Below are positions 23,766 through 30,666 of a stretch of DNA of 34,090 nt, one piece after another. Below the pieces are notes generated by a model. That model saw only the letters and a list, made by a program, of their open reading frames with translations. It had not been told where the DNA came from and made no database searches. Made by a program: the position numbers and the translations under genes. Within the stretch, counting starts at the first letter, position 1. Every line of letters starts with the position of its first letter. The stretch is from a virus: positions 1-34,090 of IMG/VR virus record IMGVR_UViG_3300034356_002967; one strand, given 5' to 3'.

Positions 23766-24491
23766 TTATTTAGGTATTGTGTCGTATGTATACGCCTTTG
23801 TTTCCATAAAGGACACTTGTATAGTTGTTTCAAGCGGTGAACCGTCATCTCTCCACATATTTGTAGATCCGTTGTATGTTGTATTTACTTCAGTTAGATA
23901 TGTCTCTCCAATCTTTGGTAAATGGCTGTTTTGTGGAAATCTTATTTTCCATTTTGGCGGATATTTTAATTGAAAACCAATTGATTCTGGATATAGTCCT
24001 TCTCTAAAGGCCTTTACTATATTTTTTATTTTAGTACTTTCACTAGATGTTCGTGGTATGAGTTGAAACTGAAATGAAAATACACGCGTATTTGTAGATG
24101 TAAATTCAGTTGTTATATTTTTATTTACCGTTGTTCCAGTGCCTATACTTATTGCGCTTTGAAGACCTTCATTTGCTCCAGTCATTGTAGTTATTCCTTG
24201 TACTAAAGTACCTATCGATGCTCCACTATATTCAGATTTTTTATTTAAAAATTCATTAGCCAGTGCACTTTTTACTGATTCACCACTAAGGCCCTGAGTA
24301 GATACTGTTGATGCAATATTAGCTAAACTACCCCCTAAAAATCCGAGCTCGGTATTGTTGTATGTAGCACCATCACTAAACTGTAGCGATCCTGGAATCG
24401 GCAGTGCTATAACTTGGCTGTTTCGTGCGGTGCACTGAAAAAACACGTATGGACGTTTTGTGTTTGCGTCTTCTGGAAAATTAAGTGCCAT
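23766..24491 (-). CDS. 48: Baseplate tail-tube cap protein gp48-like
   Basis: 241 residues from the ATG at 24491 (ALNFPEDANTKRP). The upstream ATG at 24548 is rejected because a late promoter with 5-base spacing lies between. A Ser/Gly/Ala-rich region at ~45-115 (GSLANIASTV, GASIGTLVQGITTMTGA) precedes a tube-like domain: RVFSFQFQLIPRTSSESTKI and KNIVKAFREGLYPE (~135-165), like T4 gp48 (KVFTWDLTPRSTEDL). It ends with PLETTIQVSFMETKAYTYDTI. Gp48 sits on the hub and starts the tail tube together with gp54. It is shorter than T4 gp48 (364), as in marine relatives. First gene of the leftward late block. Confidence 0.75.
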   Translation of the reverse strand: MALNFPEDANTKRPYVFFQCTARNSQVIALPIPGSLQFSDGATYNNTELGFLGGSLANIASTVSTQGLSGESVKSALANEFLNKKSEYSGASIGTLVQGITTMTGANEGLQSAISIGTGTTVNKNITTEFTSTNTRVFSFQFQLIPRTSSESTKIKNIVKAFREGLYPESIGFQLKYPPKWKIRFPQNSHLPKIGETYLTEVNTTYNGSTNMWRDDGSPLETTIQVSFMETKAYTYDTIPK

Positions 24492-24498
24492 ATAAGTA
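24491..24498 (+). promoter_or_regulatory. Late promoter variant for gp4 (divergent pair)
   Basis: TATAAGTA on the plus strand, one base off the consensus, exactly 5 bases before the gp4 ATG. It overlaps the oppositely oriented gp48 promoter by two bases. Geometry is the same as for the perfect octamers. Confidence 0.5.
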
Positions 24499-24504
24499 TT
24501 TATA
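24497..24504 (-). promoter_or_regulatory. T4-type late promoter for gp48 (divergent pair)
   Basis: Perfect TATAAATA on the minus strand, exactly 5 bases before the gp48 ATG. Its distal end touches the gp4 start codon, so the whole divergent control region is only 12 bases between the two ATGs. Confidence 0.78.
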
Positions 24505-24959
24505 TGAAACGTGGGCAGTATTATAGTGGTAAGTATCGGCCAATACATCCAGGAAAATATGACGGTGACTATACTGCAATATGTTACCGATCACTTTGGG
24601 AACGTCAAGTATTTAAATGGTGTGATGAGAATATCAACGTTGTGAAATGGAGCAGTGAAGAAACAATTGTGCCCTATCGATGTAAAACTGATAATAAATT
24701 ACATCGATATTTCGTAGACTTAAAAATACAATTTAAAACTGGTCAAACATATCTCATTGAGATAAAGCCAAAGAAGCAAACTCAAGAACCAAAGGTGCGT
24801 ACCCGAAAAACGAAAGCATACATTACTGAAGTGCTTACATATGTAAAAAATCAATCCAAATGGTCAGCCGCAACCGAGTATTGTGCAGATCGTGGTTGGA
24901 TTTTTGCCATCTGGACAGAAGAAACAATCAAGGGACTTGGTATAAAATTATTGACATAA
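24504..24959 (+). CDS. 4: Head completion protein gp4
   Basis: 151 residues from the ATG at 24504 (KRGQYYSGKYRP). The frame is open further upstream, but that would run into the gp48 gene. Family motifs: YRPIHPGKYDGD, ICYRSLWERQVFKWCDEN, VVKWSSEETIVPYRC, then HRYFVDLKIQF and TYLIEIKPKKQT, a nuclease-like core with E (in WER), D (in YFVD), and ExK (EIKPK). T4 gp4 (about 150 residues) completes DNA-filled heads before tail joining; infections lacking it fail at this step. Gp4 is similar in length and motif order. It opens the plus-strand late operon. Its placement beside tail genes rather than head genes is common in marine T4-like phages as far as I recall. Confidence 0.85.
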   Translation: MKRGQYYSGKYRPIHPGKYDGDYTAICYRSLWERQVFKWCDENINVVKWSSEETIVPYRCKTDNKLHRYFVDLKIQFKTGQTYLIEIKPKKQTQEPKVRTRKTKAYITEVLTYVKNQSKWSAATEYCADRGWIFAIWTEETIKGLGIKLLT

Positions 24960-24967
24960 ATCTACAT

Positions 24968-24975
24968 TATAAATA
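24968..24975 (+). promoter_or_regulatory. T4-type late promoter upstream of 24981
   Basis: Perfect TATAAATA with exactly 5 bases to the ATG at 24981, in the 21-base gap after gp4. Confidence 0.78.
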
Positions 24976-24980
24976 GATAT

Positions 24981-25565
24981 ATGCCGTCTCTTTTTTCTAA
25001 AATTCAGTCTGATGCAGAAAAAACTGGATTCTTGCCTCGTACAAAAGAATCCAGAGAATGGTTTTATCGTAAAATACGTACACTTACAAATGTATCTCCA
25101 TCAAAAGTATTAAACGACGACTCATTGGCAGTAAGAAACAGACCTCTTATTGGTCGTATGTTTATGTTTTTATATGATCCAAAATACAAAGAGACGCTGC
25201 CGTATTATGATAGATTTCCACTTATACTCATGGTAGGCCCAGCAAAAAAAGGATTCTATGGATTGAATCTACACTATCTTCCGCCTCGTCAACGCGCAAT
25301 ATTTTTTGATCGCCTGATGGATTATATGAACAACAATAAATTAGATGAAACTACACGGTTTAAACTATCATATGATTTACTAAATGGCACATCAAAATTG
25401 CGTGCATACGCTCCATGTTTTAAACACTATTTGTATGCACACATCACTTCTAAAACTGTTGAGGTGCTTCCAAAGGAATGGGAAACTGCACTTTTTCTAC
25501 CAACTGATTCTTTCGTTGGCCAAAAGAATGCCTCAATCTGGCAAAAAACACGTACACTAATCTAA
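24981..25565 (+). CDS. Conserved marine T4-like phage protein, probable virion or DNA-packaging role
   Basis: 194 residues. I recognise a conserved family of marine T4-like phages but cannot assign a function. Visible features: SREWFYRKIRTL (~23-34), RPLIGRMFMFLYDPKYKETL (~53-72), YYDRFPLILMVGPAKKGFYG (~74-93), LNLHYLPPRQRAIFFDRLMD (~95-115), RFKLSYDLLN, then CFKHYLYAHI and WETALFLPTDSF at the C-terminus. It is rich in aromatic and basic residues, with no membrane segment or signal peptide. It sits between gp4 (head completion) and a tube-like protein and has its own late promoter, so a late virion or completion role is likely. T4 gp2 (DNA end protector) was considered, but I see no convincing similarity. 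Confidence 0.7.
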   Translation: MPSLFSKIQSDAEKTGFLPRTKESREWFYRKIRTLTNVSPSKVLNDDSLAVRNRPLIGRMFMFLYDPKYKETLPYYDRFPLILMVGPAKKGFYGLNLHYLPPRQRAIFFDRLMDYMNNNKLDETTRFKLSYDLLNGTSKLRAYAPCFKHYLYAHITSKTVEVLPKEWETALFLPTDSFVGQKNASIWQKTRTLI

Positions 25566-25568
25566 ACT

Positions 25569-26096
25569 ATGTCATCTTCAATAAATGATTTTAAATCCGC
25601 AATAATGCGAAATGGGGGCTTAGCGCGTCCAAATAGATTTTCAGTAACATTTGCTAGTTTACCTGGTTCATCATCTGTATCAATGGATATTTCATTTTTA
25701 TGTGAGTCTGTTAATATACCTGGAAAACAAATTACAACATTAGACTATGATATAGGCACTCGTCGTCCATTAAAAATACCAACCGGTTATATTGAAGATG
25801 ATGTAACAATGACATTTATTTCAACTAATAATAACGCCATTAAAAAGGCGATAGATGAATGGATGAAAAAAATAATAAACATTGATTCCTATCTACTCGC
25901 TAAAGATCACCAAACTTACAAGACTGATATCACAATAAGACAATTAAATGAAAGCGATAAAGAAATTCAAAACGTTAAATTGCAAAACGCATATCCAATA
26001 ACTTTGAATTCTATTGAGCTAGACAATAATGCTGAATCAGCAATACAAAAAATATCTGTAGTATTCACATATGATAAATTAGATATCATACGTTAA
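25569..26096 (+). CDS. Tail tube-like protein (gp19/gp54 superfamily)
   Basis: 175 residues. It has the tail-tube pattern: LARPNRFSVTFASLPG (~18-33; T4 gp19 FARPNLFQVEISYLG), ISFLCESVNIPGKQITTLDY (~40-60), PLKIPTGYIEDDVTMTFIST (~68-87), AIDEWMKKIINID, TDITIRQLNESDKEIQNVKL, AYPITLNSIELDNNA, and a final strand IQKISVVFTYDKLDII. The size fits gp19 (163) better than gp54 (320), but the neighbours gp48, gp26 and gp51 suggest a tube-initiator role of gp54 type; the main tube gene is normally beside the sheath gene, which is not in this window. It starts 3 bases after the previous stop and has no promoter of its own. Confidence 0.72.
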   Translation: MSSSINDFKSAIMRNGGLARPNRFSVTFASLPGSSSVSMDISFLCESVNIPGKQITTLDYDIGTRRPLKIPTGYIEDDVTMTFISTNNNAIKKAIDEWMKKIINIDSYLLAKDHQTYKTDITIRQLNESDKEIQNVKLQNAYPITLNSIELDNNAESAIQKISVVFTYDKLDIIR

Positions 26097-26102
26097 TTAA
26101 AC

Positions 26103-26110
26103 AATAAATA
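26103..26110 (+). promoter_or_regulatory. Late promoter variant for gp26
   Basis: AATAAATA on the plus strand, 10 bases before the gp26 ATG. Confidence 0.45.
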
Positions 26111-26120
26111 ACATTATATT

Positions 26121-26831
26121 ATGCCATTACCAATCCTAGAATCCCCAAAATATGTATTGACTGTACCATCTACATCACAGTCAATTGAATATCGTCCTTT
26201 TCTTGTAAAGGAAGAAAAAATATTGCTGCTCGCACAGGAGTCAAATAACTCATCTGAAATGATGTCTGCAATTAAAGACATTATACGAGCCTGTACATTC
26301 GGTGTCGTTGACCCAAACGATTTGACTTCGTTTGACTTAGAGTATATTTTCTTAAAGTTACGAGCAAAGAGCGTAGGTGAAGTTAGCAATATCAAATGTA
26401 AGTGCGATCATTGTGAAACTTACAACGAGGTGTCTGTTAATATTGATGATATTGAAGTAACGTGGCCAGTTAAAGAAATTAGCAACAAAATTATGTTAAC
26501 TGATAAAATTGGTGTGGTTCTAAGACATATACGTGTAAATGATATGTCAACGATTATAAGCACATCTGAAGTTGATATGGACACAATAACAAATATGCTT
26601 ATTGCTTCAATTGATTCAATCTTTGATGACAGTGGAGTGTATCCCTCAGCACAGTCGTCTCGCGAAGAGTTGCTAACATTTGTTAACAGCTTAAGCCGAG
26701 CTCAACTTAATAAAATTGAAGAGTATATATCAAACTCTCCTAAACTACAACATAGTGTAAAATTTAATTGTACTGGTTGTAAGACTGACAATGATATTAC
26801 ACTTGTAGGCACACAAGCTTTTTTCGAATAG
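26121..26831 (+). CDS. 26: Baseplate hub assembly protein gp26 (T4 baseplate family)
   Basis: 236 residues. It matches the T4 baseplate protein family (Pfam T4_baseplate type): an N-terminal LPILESPKYVLTVPST, EYRPFLVKEEKILLLAQES (~24-42), IKDIIRACTFG (~51-61), and FDLEYIFLKLRAKSVGE (~70-86). A zinc-ribbon-like set of Cys follows: CKCDHC at ~93-98 and CTGC near 217-220. In T4, gp26 works with gp51 in assembling the central hub. The frame ends AFFE-stop in a T-rich run that forms a -1 slippery heptamer; see the frameshift entry. A fused product would have 293 residues. It lies directly upstream of gp51 and the tape-measure-like gene. Confidence 0.83.
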   Translation: MPLPILESPKYVLTVPSTSQSIEYRPFLVKEEKILLLAQESNNSSEMMSAIKDIIRACTFGVVDPNDLTSFDLEYIFLKLRAKSVGEVSNIKCKCDHCETYNEVSVNIDDIEVTWPVKEISNKIMLTDKIGVVLRHIRVNDMSTIISTSEVDMDTITNMLIASIDSIFDDSGVYPSAQSSREELLTFVNSLSRAQLNKIEEYISNSPKLQHSVKFNCTGCKTDNDITLVGTQAFFE

Positions 26832-26939
26832 CCCTCTCGCATGAATCGTTGACTAATTACTATCAAACAAACTTTGCACTCATGCAACATCACAAATATA
26901 GTTTAACTGAATTAGACACGATGATACCATGGGAGAGGG
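26819..26939 (+). promoter_or_regulatory. Candidate -1 programmed ribosomal frameshift signal (gp26 to gp51)
   Basis: The heptamer T TTT TTC at 26819-26825 is in the correct frame of gp26 for a -1 slip (codons GCT TTT TTC). Six bases later, after the gp26 stop codon, an 11-of-12 pairing is possible: 26832-26843 (CCCTCTC, mismatch, CATG) with 26928-26939 (CATG, mismatch, GAGAGGG). The spacer length and the slippery motif are as in known -1 frameshift sites; the loop of 84 bases is unusually long. Slipping places the ribosome in the gp51 frame at CGA 26825. Confidence 0.62.
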
Positions 26940-27001
26940 AAATTTATATTGCAATGCTAATAAAACACATAAGAGAAGAAGAAGAAAAACGTAAAAAATG
27001 A
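26825..27001 (+). CDS. 51: Baseplate hub assembly protein gp51 (frame without its own proper start)
   Basis: 58 codons in the -1 frame relative to gp26, ending TGA inside the ATGA overlap with the next gene. Translation gives RIALSHESLTNYYQTNF, ALMQHHKYSLTELDTMI, PWEREIYIAMLI and then a charged EEEEKRKK tail. This is the small gp51-type protein that follows gp26 in marine T4-like phages (NYYxTNFAxMQHHKYSL, WEREIY). There is no ATG before the conserved part; the first in-frame ATG (26882) lies inside it and the only near-start is a TTG at 26849. The frame is blocked upstream by a stop codon ending at 26793, so the intact conserved region is best explained by frameshifting from gp26. T4 gp51 is a catalytic hub-assembly factor absent from the virion. 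Confidence 0.75.
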   Translation, partial: RIALSHESLTNYYQTNFALMQHHKYSLTELDTMIPWEREIYIAMLIKHIREEEEKRKK

Positions 27002-28713
27002 CCGCAGAATCAACACTAGCACAAGTTGTAAAGGAATTACAAAGCTCAAACTTGTCTCAAGATCTTATTCTTGATACAATCGATAACTATGACTTTACAC
27101 TTGCGTCAAATGCTGCTCGTGAAAACACTACAGAGGTTCCTACGTTTTTAGATAAATTAGTAGGCATAGCAGGCGATTTAAAAGGCAAATTTGATGTATT
27201 AATACGATCTAATGTAGTGTTGGCAAAACGTCTTGAAGGCAATAAACTTCAAGAACGTGAAAATCGTGACGAATTACTTGATGCTCTTAGAGGTTTAAAA
27301 CCAGATAAAACACGTTCAGCACCAGCTAAAAATTCTAAGATTGAAATGCCAGGCGGAATATTTGGGGGATTGCTGTCTGTGGCTGCGTTAATGGGTGGAT
27401 TTGTAACAGGATTTATATCTCAGCTCACGTCTCCAATATTTGCTGCACTAAAAAATACAAAACTATTTCAAAAAATATCTAGTATTTTTTCTACAGTTAG
27501 CAAATTTTTTACTGGCATTGTACTAAGTTTAAAAAATTCTCCTTTATTTAAAGGAACATTTACTGTAATAGAAAAGATTGGCGGTCTCTTAAATAAATTT
27601 AAATCAAGTAAAATTTTTACGCTACTTGGTAAAATCTTTTCAATATTTGGAAATTCACCAGTATTAAAGACTATAACAGCTACATCTGGAATAATAGGAA
27701 GCGCCTTTTCTGCTCTTACGGATATATTTGGCGGGATGTTTAGGTTTTTTAAAATTGGTTTGACGCTTGGAAGCAAATTTGCTGGTTTATTTAAATTTTT
27801 AGGCGGTCCATTTACCTTAGCACTCACTGGAATAATAAGTGGTATTATGGGTGCAATTGACGGCTTTAAGAAAGATGGATTAATCGGTGGATTAAAGGGG
27901 TTTTTAGTTGGTGCATTTGATGGATTAATCGGAGGTCTGCTAGATCTTGTAAAAGATGGAATATCTTGGGTATCTGAAAAACTTGGATTTTCAGAATTTT
28001 CTAAATTTTTAGATAGTTTTTCCTTTACTGGTTTATATTCAAAGTATATAATTGATCCACTGTTTGGAATGTATGCTGAAATTGGTAAATTTATAGGTGA
28101 AATACCTATGATGGTTACTGATTTCTTTACATCACTACCTGATAAAATTAGTGTATTTTTTACTTCGGCAATGGATTCATTAACAACTATTTCAGATGAT
28201 ATGAGTGAAGTTGTAAATAATTTTAATAAGGCTGTATTACGAGCAGTATTACCAGATCCAAAGGCAAAAGGAGGAATGTCTTATTATTTAAAATTAGCAA
28301 TACCAGATTCTTTATATGAGTATGCATACAGTAGTTCTCCAAAAGAAAAAGAATCAACTAATTCTACATCAGAAAAATTAGCAACCGCTGCAACGTCTTC
28401 TGAAAAAATATTAAAGGCTACATCTACAAATAATTTTACCGAACTAAGCAAAACTGAAAAGGCAATGGCTGCAGGTTATGGTTCATGGGATGAGTATGCT
28501 GCTTCAGACTTTAAGTGGAAAGCAAACATCAAAGCAACACCATTAACAACTGGCAACACCCTAGCGACTGCCGGCAACGTTGCAAATATTTCGCCAACGA
28601 TAGTTGTTAATAACAATAATGGTGGCAATACTAATAATATTAGTAGCAGCAATGTAAATAATAATATGCCACAAATGATGCCAATACTAACTGGCAGTGC
28701 AATGGGTTATTAA
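26998..28713 (+). CDS. Putative tail tape-measure / hub protein (gp29-like)
   Basis: 571 residues, almost the size of T4 gp29 (590). Residues ~1-110 are charged and helical (LAQVVKELQSSNLSQDLIL, ERENRDELLDALRGLKPD). Residues ~118-145 are a Gly-rich hydrophobic segment (GGIFGGLLSVAALMGGFVTG). Residues ~150-400 are a long run of amphipathic and hydrophobic helices (FQKISSIFSTVSKFF, GPFTLALTGIISGIMGAIDG, GLIGGLLDLVKDG) typical of tape-measure proteins. The C-terminus is Asn/Ser/Thr-rich (NNNNGGNTNNISSSN). Similarity to gp29 itself is not evident; the call rests on composition, length and position after gp26-gp51, as in T4. Its ATG overlaps the gp51 stop. The 3' end overlaps the convergent thioredoxin-like gene by 4 bases. 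Confidence 0.62.
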   Translation: MTAESTLAQVVKELQSSNLSQDLILDTIDNYDFTLASNAARENTTEVPTFLDKLVGIAGDLKGKFDVLIRSNVVLAKRLEGNKLQERENRDELLDALRGLKPDKTRSAPAKNSKIEMPGGIFGGLLSVAALMGGFVTGFISQLTSPIFAALKNTKLFQKISSIFSTVSKFFTGIVLSLKNSPLFKGTFTVIEKIGGLLNKFKSSKIFTLLGKIFSIFGNSPVLKTITATSGIIGSAFSALTDIFGGMFRFFKIGLTLGSKFAGLFKFLGGPFTLALTGIISGIMGAIDGFKKDGLIGGLKGFLVGAFDGLIGGLLDLVKDGISWVSEKLGFSEFSKFLDSFSFTGLYSKYIIDPLFGMYAEIGKFIGEIPMMVTDFFTSLPDKISVFFTSAMDSLTTISDDMSEVVNNFNKAVLRAVLPDPKAKGGMSYYLKLAIPDSLYEYAYSSSPKEKESTNSTSEKLATAATSSEKILKATSTNNFTELSKTEKAMAAGYGSWDEYAASDFKWKANIKATPLTTGNTLATAGNVANISPTIVVNNNNGGNTNNISSSNVNNNMPQMMPILTGSAMGY

Positions 28714-28985
28714 TCTGCAGTTCGATAATATACAATATTGTCAAACTCTTCAGGAGTTTTTACTCCTGGAAAACTATGCATAATTTCACCACGTATATTA
28801 TAGCATATTGTGTGCGGTATGCCATCTATTTTATATTCAAATATAAGCGGTATATTTTCTTCCTTGTCAATATCAATTATTTGCAAACTTGTAGGAGTGC
28901 GTTCACAATAGTCACGTAGTGTTTTTAGATGACGTAAACAATCAGTACAATTTAAGTATGTAAATACCTTTATTAGAAAGATCAT
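28710..28985 (-). CDS. Thioredoxin/glutaredoxin-like protein
   Basis: 91 residues. IKVFTYLNCTDCLRHLKTLR (~5-24) gives a first beta strand followed by a CxxC active site (Cys-Thr-Asp-Cys). IIDIDKEENIPLIFEYKIDG leads to the cis-Pro signature IPHTICY (~56-62), and FPGVKTPEEF closes the fold. Phage thioredoxin-fold proteins usually donate electrons to ribonucleotide reductase or adjust host redox enzymes; which applies here is unknown. It follows gp32 behind a hairpin terminator, so expression may depend on read-through. No clear promoter is visible in front of it, though an AT-rich TATATATA tract lies 11 bases upstream. Confidence 0.78.
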   Translation of the reverse strand: MIFLIKVFTYLNCTDCLRHLKTLRDYCERTPTSLQIIDIDKEENIPLIFEYKIDGIPHTICYNIRGEIMHSFPGVKTPEEFDNIVYYRTAD

Positions 28986-29003
28986 ATTTAGTAGTATATA
29001 TAC

Positions 29004-29040
29004 AAACAGGGGGTAGAATAGATCTACCCCCCTGTTTTTT
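29004..29040. terminator. Strong bidirectional hairpin terminator between gp32 and the thioredoxin-like gene
   Basis: Arms 29004-29016 (AAACAGGGGGTAG) and 29024-29037 (CTACCCCCCTGTTT) pair over 13 bases with one bulged C and a 7-base loop. On the plus strand a run of six T follows (29035-29040); on the minus strand the tail is TTTGTATATATA, which is weaker. It ends gp32 transcripts from the right and can stop the tape-measure operon from the left. Confidence 0.85.
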
Positions 29041-29054
29041 CTAATCTTTAAACA

Positions 29055-29978
29055 TTAACCACCTTGAGCAAGCTTTGCAAAGTAGCTAAGCGACTCATCG
29101 TCATCATCGTCATCTGTGCTTGATGCAGAGAATGTCGATTCAGTACTTTTATAACTTGGAGTCTGTTCAACTGTTTTTCCAACTGCAGCAGCAGCGACAT
29201 TCACGCTTTCTGGTTCAGTAGAAGAACCGGCAAGTGCCTCTGCTCCAAGTACTTCAACAAGTTTACGTTTAAGGTCTGCATACGACTTATAGTTTGCAGG
29301 ATCAATAAAGTCCTTTAATGAGTACAACGAATTGTAAGTCTTCTCAAGCTTGGCTTCGTCTCCGCTAAAGAGTTCAGAAGCTCCTTCAAATTCAGACTTG
29401 TCATAGTTACGATAACCTTCAAAGTTGCGAATTTTCAACTTAAAGTTTGCACCTGCCCAAAAATCAAATGGGTTGATTGGAGTCTCATCTTGAAACTGTG
29501 GTTGCATAATATCCATAATCTTGTCAAAGATTTTCTTGCCATATTTGTACAAGAAAACTTTACCTTCATTGTCTGGATTTGCTGGGTCACTAAGCACAAG
29601 AATATTAGAGACATAATGCAAACGACGCTTGCGCTCGCGAGCAATCTCTTTGTCTTTTTCATTGCCGCTGTTCCAAAGTACGCTATTGATCTCGCTTACC
29701 GGGTCAGGTTGACCGATACTGGTAAGTGAATTTTCAATGTACCAACGACCAGTTGGTCCCTTAAAACCATGATCCCAAAAGCGAACCCATGGCAGATCTT
29801 CACCTTCAAGAGCTGGCAAAAAGCGAATCACGGCATAACCGTTTCCAGCTTTATCAACTACTGGGCTCCAAATACGATCGTCTCCGTATGAAGCTTTTGG
29901 TGTACTCAATTTTTCTGCAGCTTCAACAAGTTTATTGATGCTTGCTGCCCGATTTTGTTTTAGTTTGTCAAATGACAT
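29055..29978 (-). CDS. 32: Single-stranded DNA-binding protein gp32
   Basis: 307 residues (T4: 301). It has the gp32 layout: basic N-terminus (SFDKLKQNRAASINKL), core with NGYAVIRFLPALEGEDLPWV (~47-66), DHGFKGPTGRWYIENSLTS (~69-87), VSNILVLSDPANPDNEGKVF, YKYGKKIFDKIMDIM, FWAGANFKLKIRNFEGYRNY and DKSEFEGASELF, then a linker and a very acidic C-terminal tail (TDDDDDDES). The T4 zinc-finger segment (HGDYDSCPVCQY) is replaced by IGQPDPVSEINSVLWN with no Cys, as in marine relatives. Gp32 coats ssDNA in replication, recombination and repair and recruits gp59 through its acidic tail. It follows gp59, with a sigma70-like promoter between the two. Confidence 0.94.
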   Translation of the reverse strand: MSFDKLKQNRAASINKLVEAAEKLSTPKASYGDDRIWSPVVDKAGNGYAVIRFLPALEGEDLPWVRFWDHGFKGPTGRWYIENSLTSIGQPDPVSEINSVLWNSGNEKDKEIARERKRRLHYVSNILVLSDPANPDNEGKVFLYKYGKKIFDKIMDIMQPQFQDETPINPFDFWAGANFKLKIRNFEGYRNYDKSEFEGASELFSGDEAKLEKTYNSLYSLKDFIDPANYKSYADLKRKLVEVLGAEALAGSSTEPESVNVAAAAVGKTVEQTPSYKSTESTFSASSTDDDDDDESLSYFAKLAQGG

Positions 29979-30035
29979 ATGTTTATTTGTATTGCAGTGT
30001 ATTGTTATTATGTGATGTTATATAACCACTTGGCT

Positions 30036-30063
30036 ATTATAACATATTTCAAGGCTTTGTAAA
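30036..30063 (-). promoter_or_regulatory. Sigma70-like early promoter for gp32
   Basis: On the minus strand, TTTACA (30058-30063), 16 bases, then TATAAT (30036-30041). It overlaps the end of gp59. Predicted transcription start is near 30029, leaving a leader of about 50 bases with a palindrome GTTATATAAC and an A-rich stretch; T4 gp32 regulates its own leader, so this may be its operator. Confidence 0.65.
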
Positions 30064-30666
30064 TGTTTTTATTACAATTTCTTGAAAAGCTTTTTGTTGT
30101 AATGGTAAGTTACGAATAAATGGCTTGTAGCTATTTATCTTTAGAGTCATGGCGGCGTAAAGCCCCATCGGGTCAGACACTCCTGCAACGATACGACATG
30201 AATAGTTGCATAAGACATCAAGTATGCATAGCGTCTCTACAGAGACTCGACCACTCGCAGCAAAATCATAGAGTGGTATTTGCGAGCCGCGCGGTCGTAA
30301 CAGTTCATCAAAGTTGTCAGTAATCGACTTGCATGCAGTGAGCTCTTCTTTAAAGCTGTATTGTAATCGCTGTATTTTAGAAGTCCAAAGTGTATAGGCC
30401 TCTTCAGACATATTTCCAATCCATTCATTTCCAGCAAGTAGATTGGCTAAAAAATATTCAATTACTGTTTTCTTTTTAACATAACGACGAGCCAATTTTT
30501 CAAAAAAATACCGATCACGACGAGACTGAAATGTACTCTCCTTTAAACGTGGTCCCTTAAAGTTAAATTTAAATGCATCATAGTTGCCTTCACTAAAATG
30601 CAATTTCATGGCCATATAAATTGACCACGTCTCAAAACCAGAGACTCGTACGTCTTGAACTGTCAT
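30049..30666 (-). CDS. 59: DNA helicase loader gp59
   Basis: 205 residues (T4: 217). Family features: GFETWSIYMAMKLHF (~10-24), YDAFKFNFKGPRLKESTFQS then RRDRYFFEKLARRYVKKK (~29-67; T4 YDVIKYNWCMRVSDAAYQKRRDKYFFQKLSEKY), EYFLANLLAGNEWIGNMSEE (~71-90) and a helical C-terminal domain (SVETLCILDVLCNYS). Gp59 loads the gp41 helicase on gp32-coated forks. It lies between gp33 and gp32, with its ATG overlapping the gp33 stop (ATGA), so this is a replication and late-switch operon. It has no promoter of its own. Confidence 0.9.
   Translation of the reverse strand: MTVQDVRVSGFETWSIYMAMKLHFSEGNYDAFKFNFKGPRLKESTFQSRRDRYFFEKLARRYVKKKTVIEYFLANLLAGNEWIGNMSEEAYTLWTSKIQRLQYSFKEELTACKSITDNFDELLRPRGSQIPLYDFAASGRVSVETLCILDVLCNYSCRIVAGVSDPMGLYAAMTLKINSYKPFIRNLPLQQKAFQEIVIKTFTKP

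Noticed and set aside
24414-24503. Thirty extra N-terminal residues for gp4
   Set aside because: They would run through the gp48 gene and the divergent promoter pair, and the gp4 family begins close to KRGQYYSGKYRP.
26882-27001. An independent gp51 start at the in-frame ATG 26882
   Set aside because: It would remove the conserved NYYQTNFAL region, so it would not give a complete gp51.
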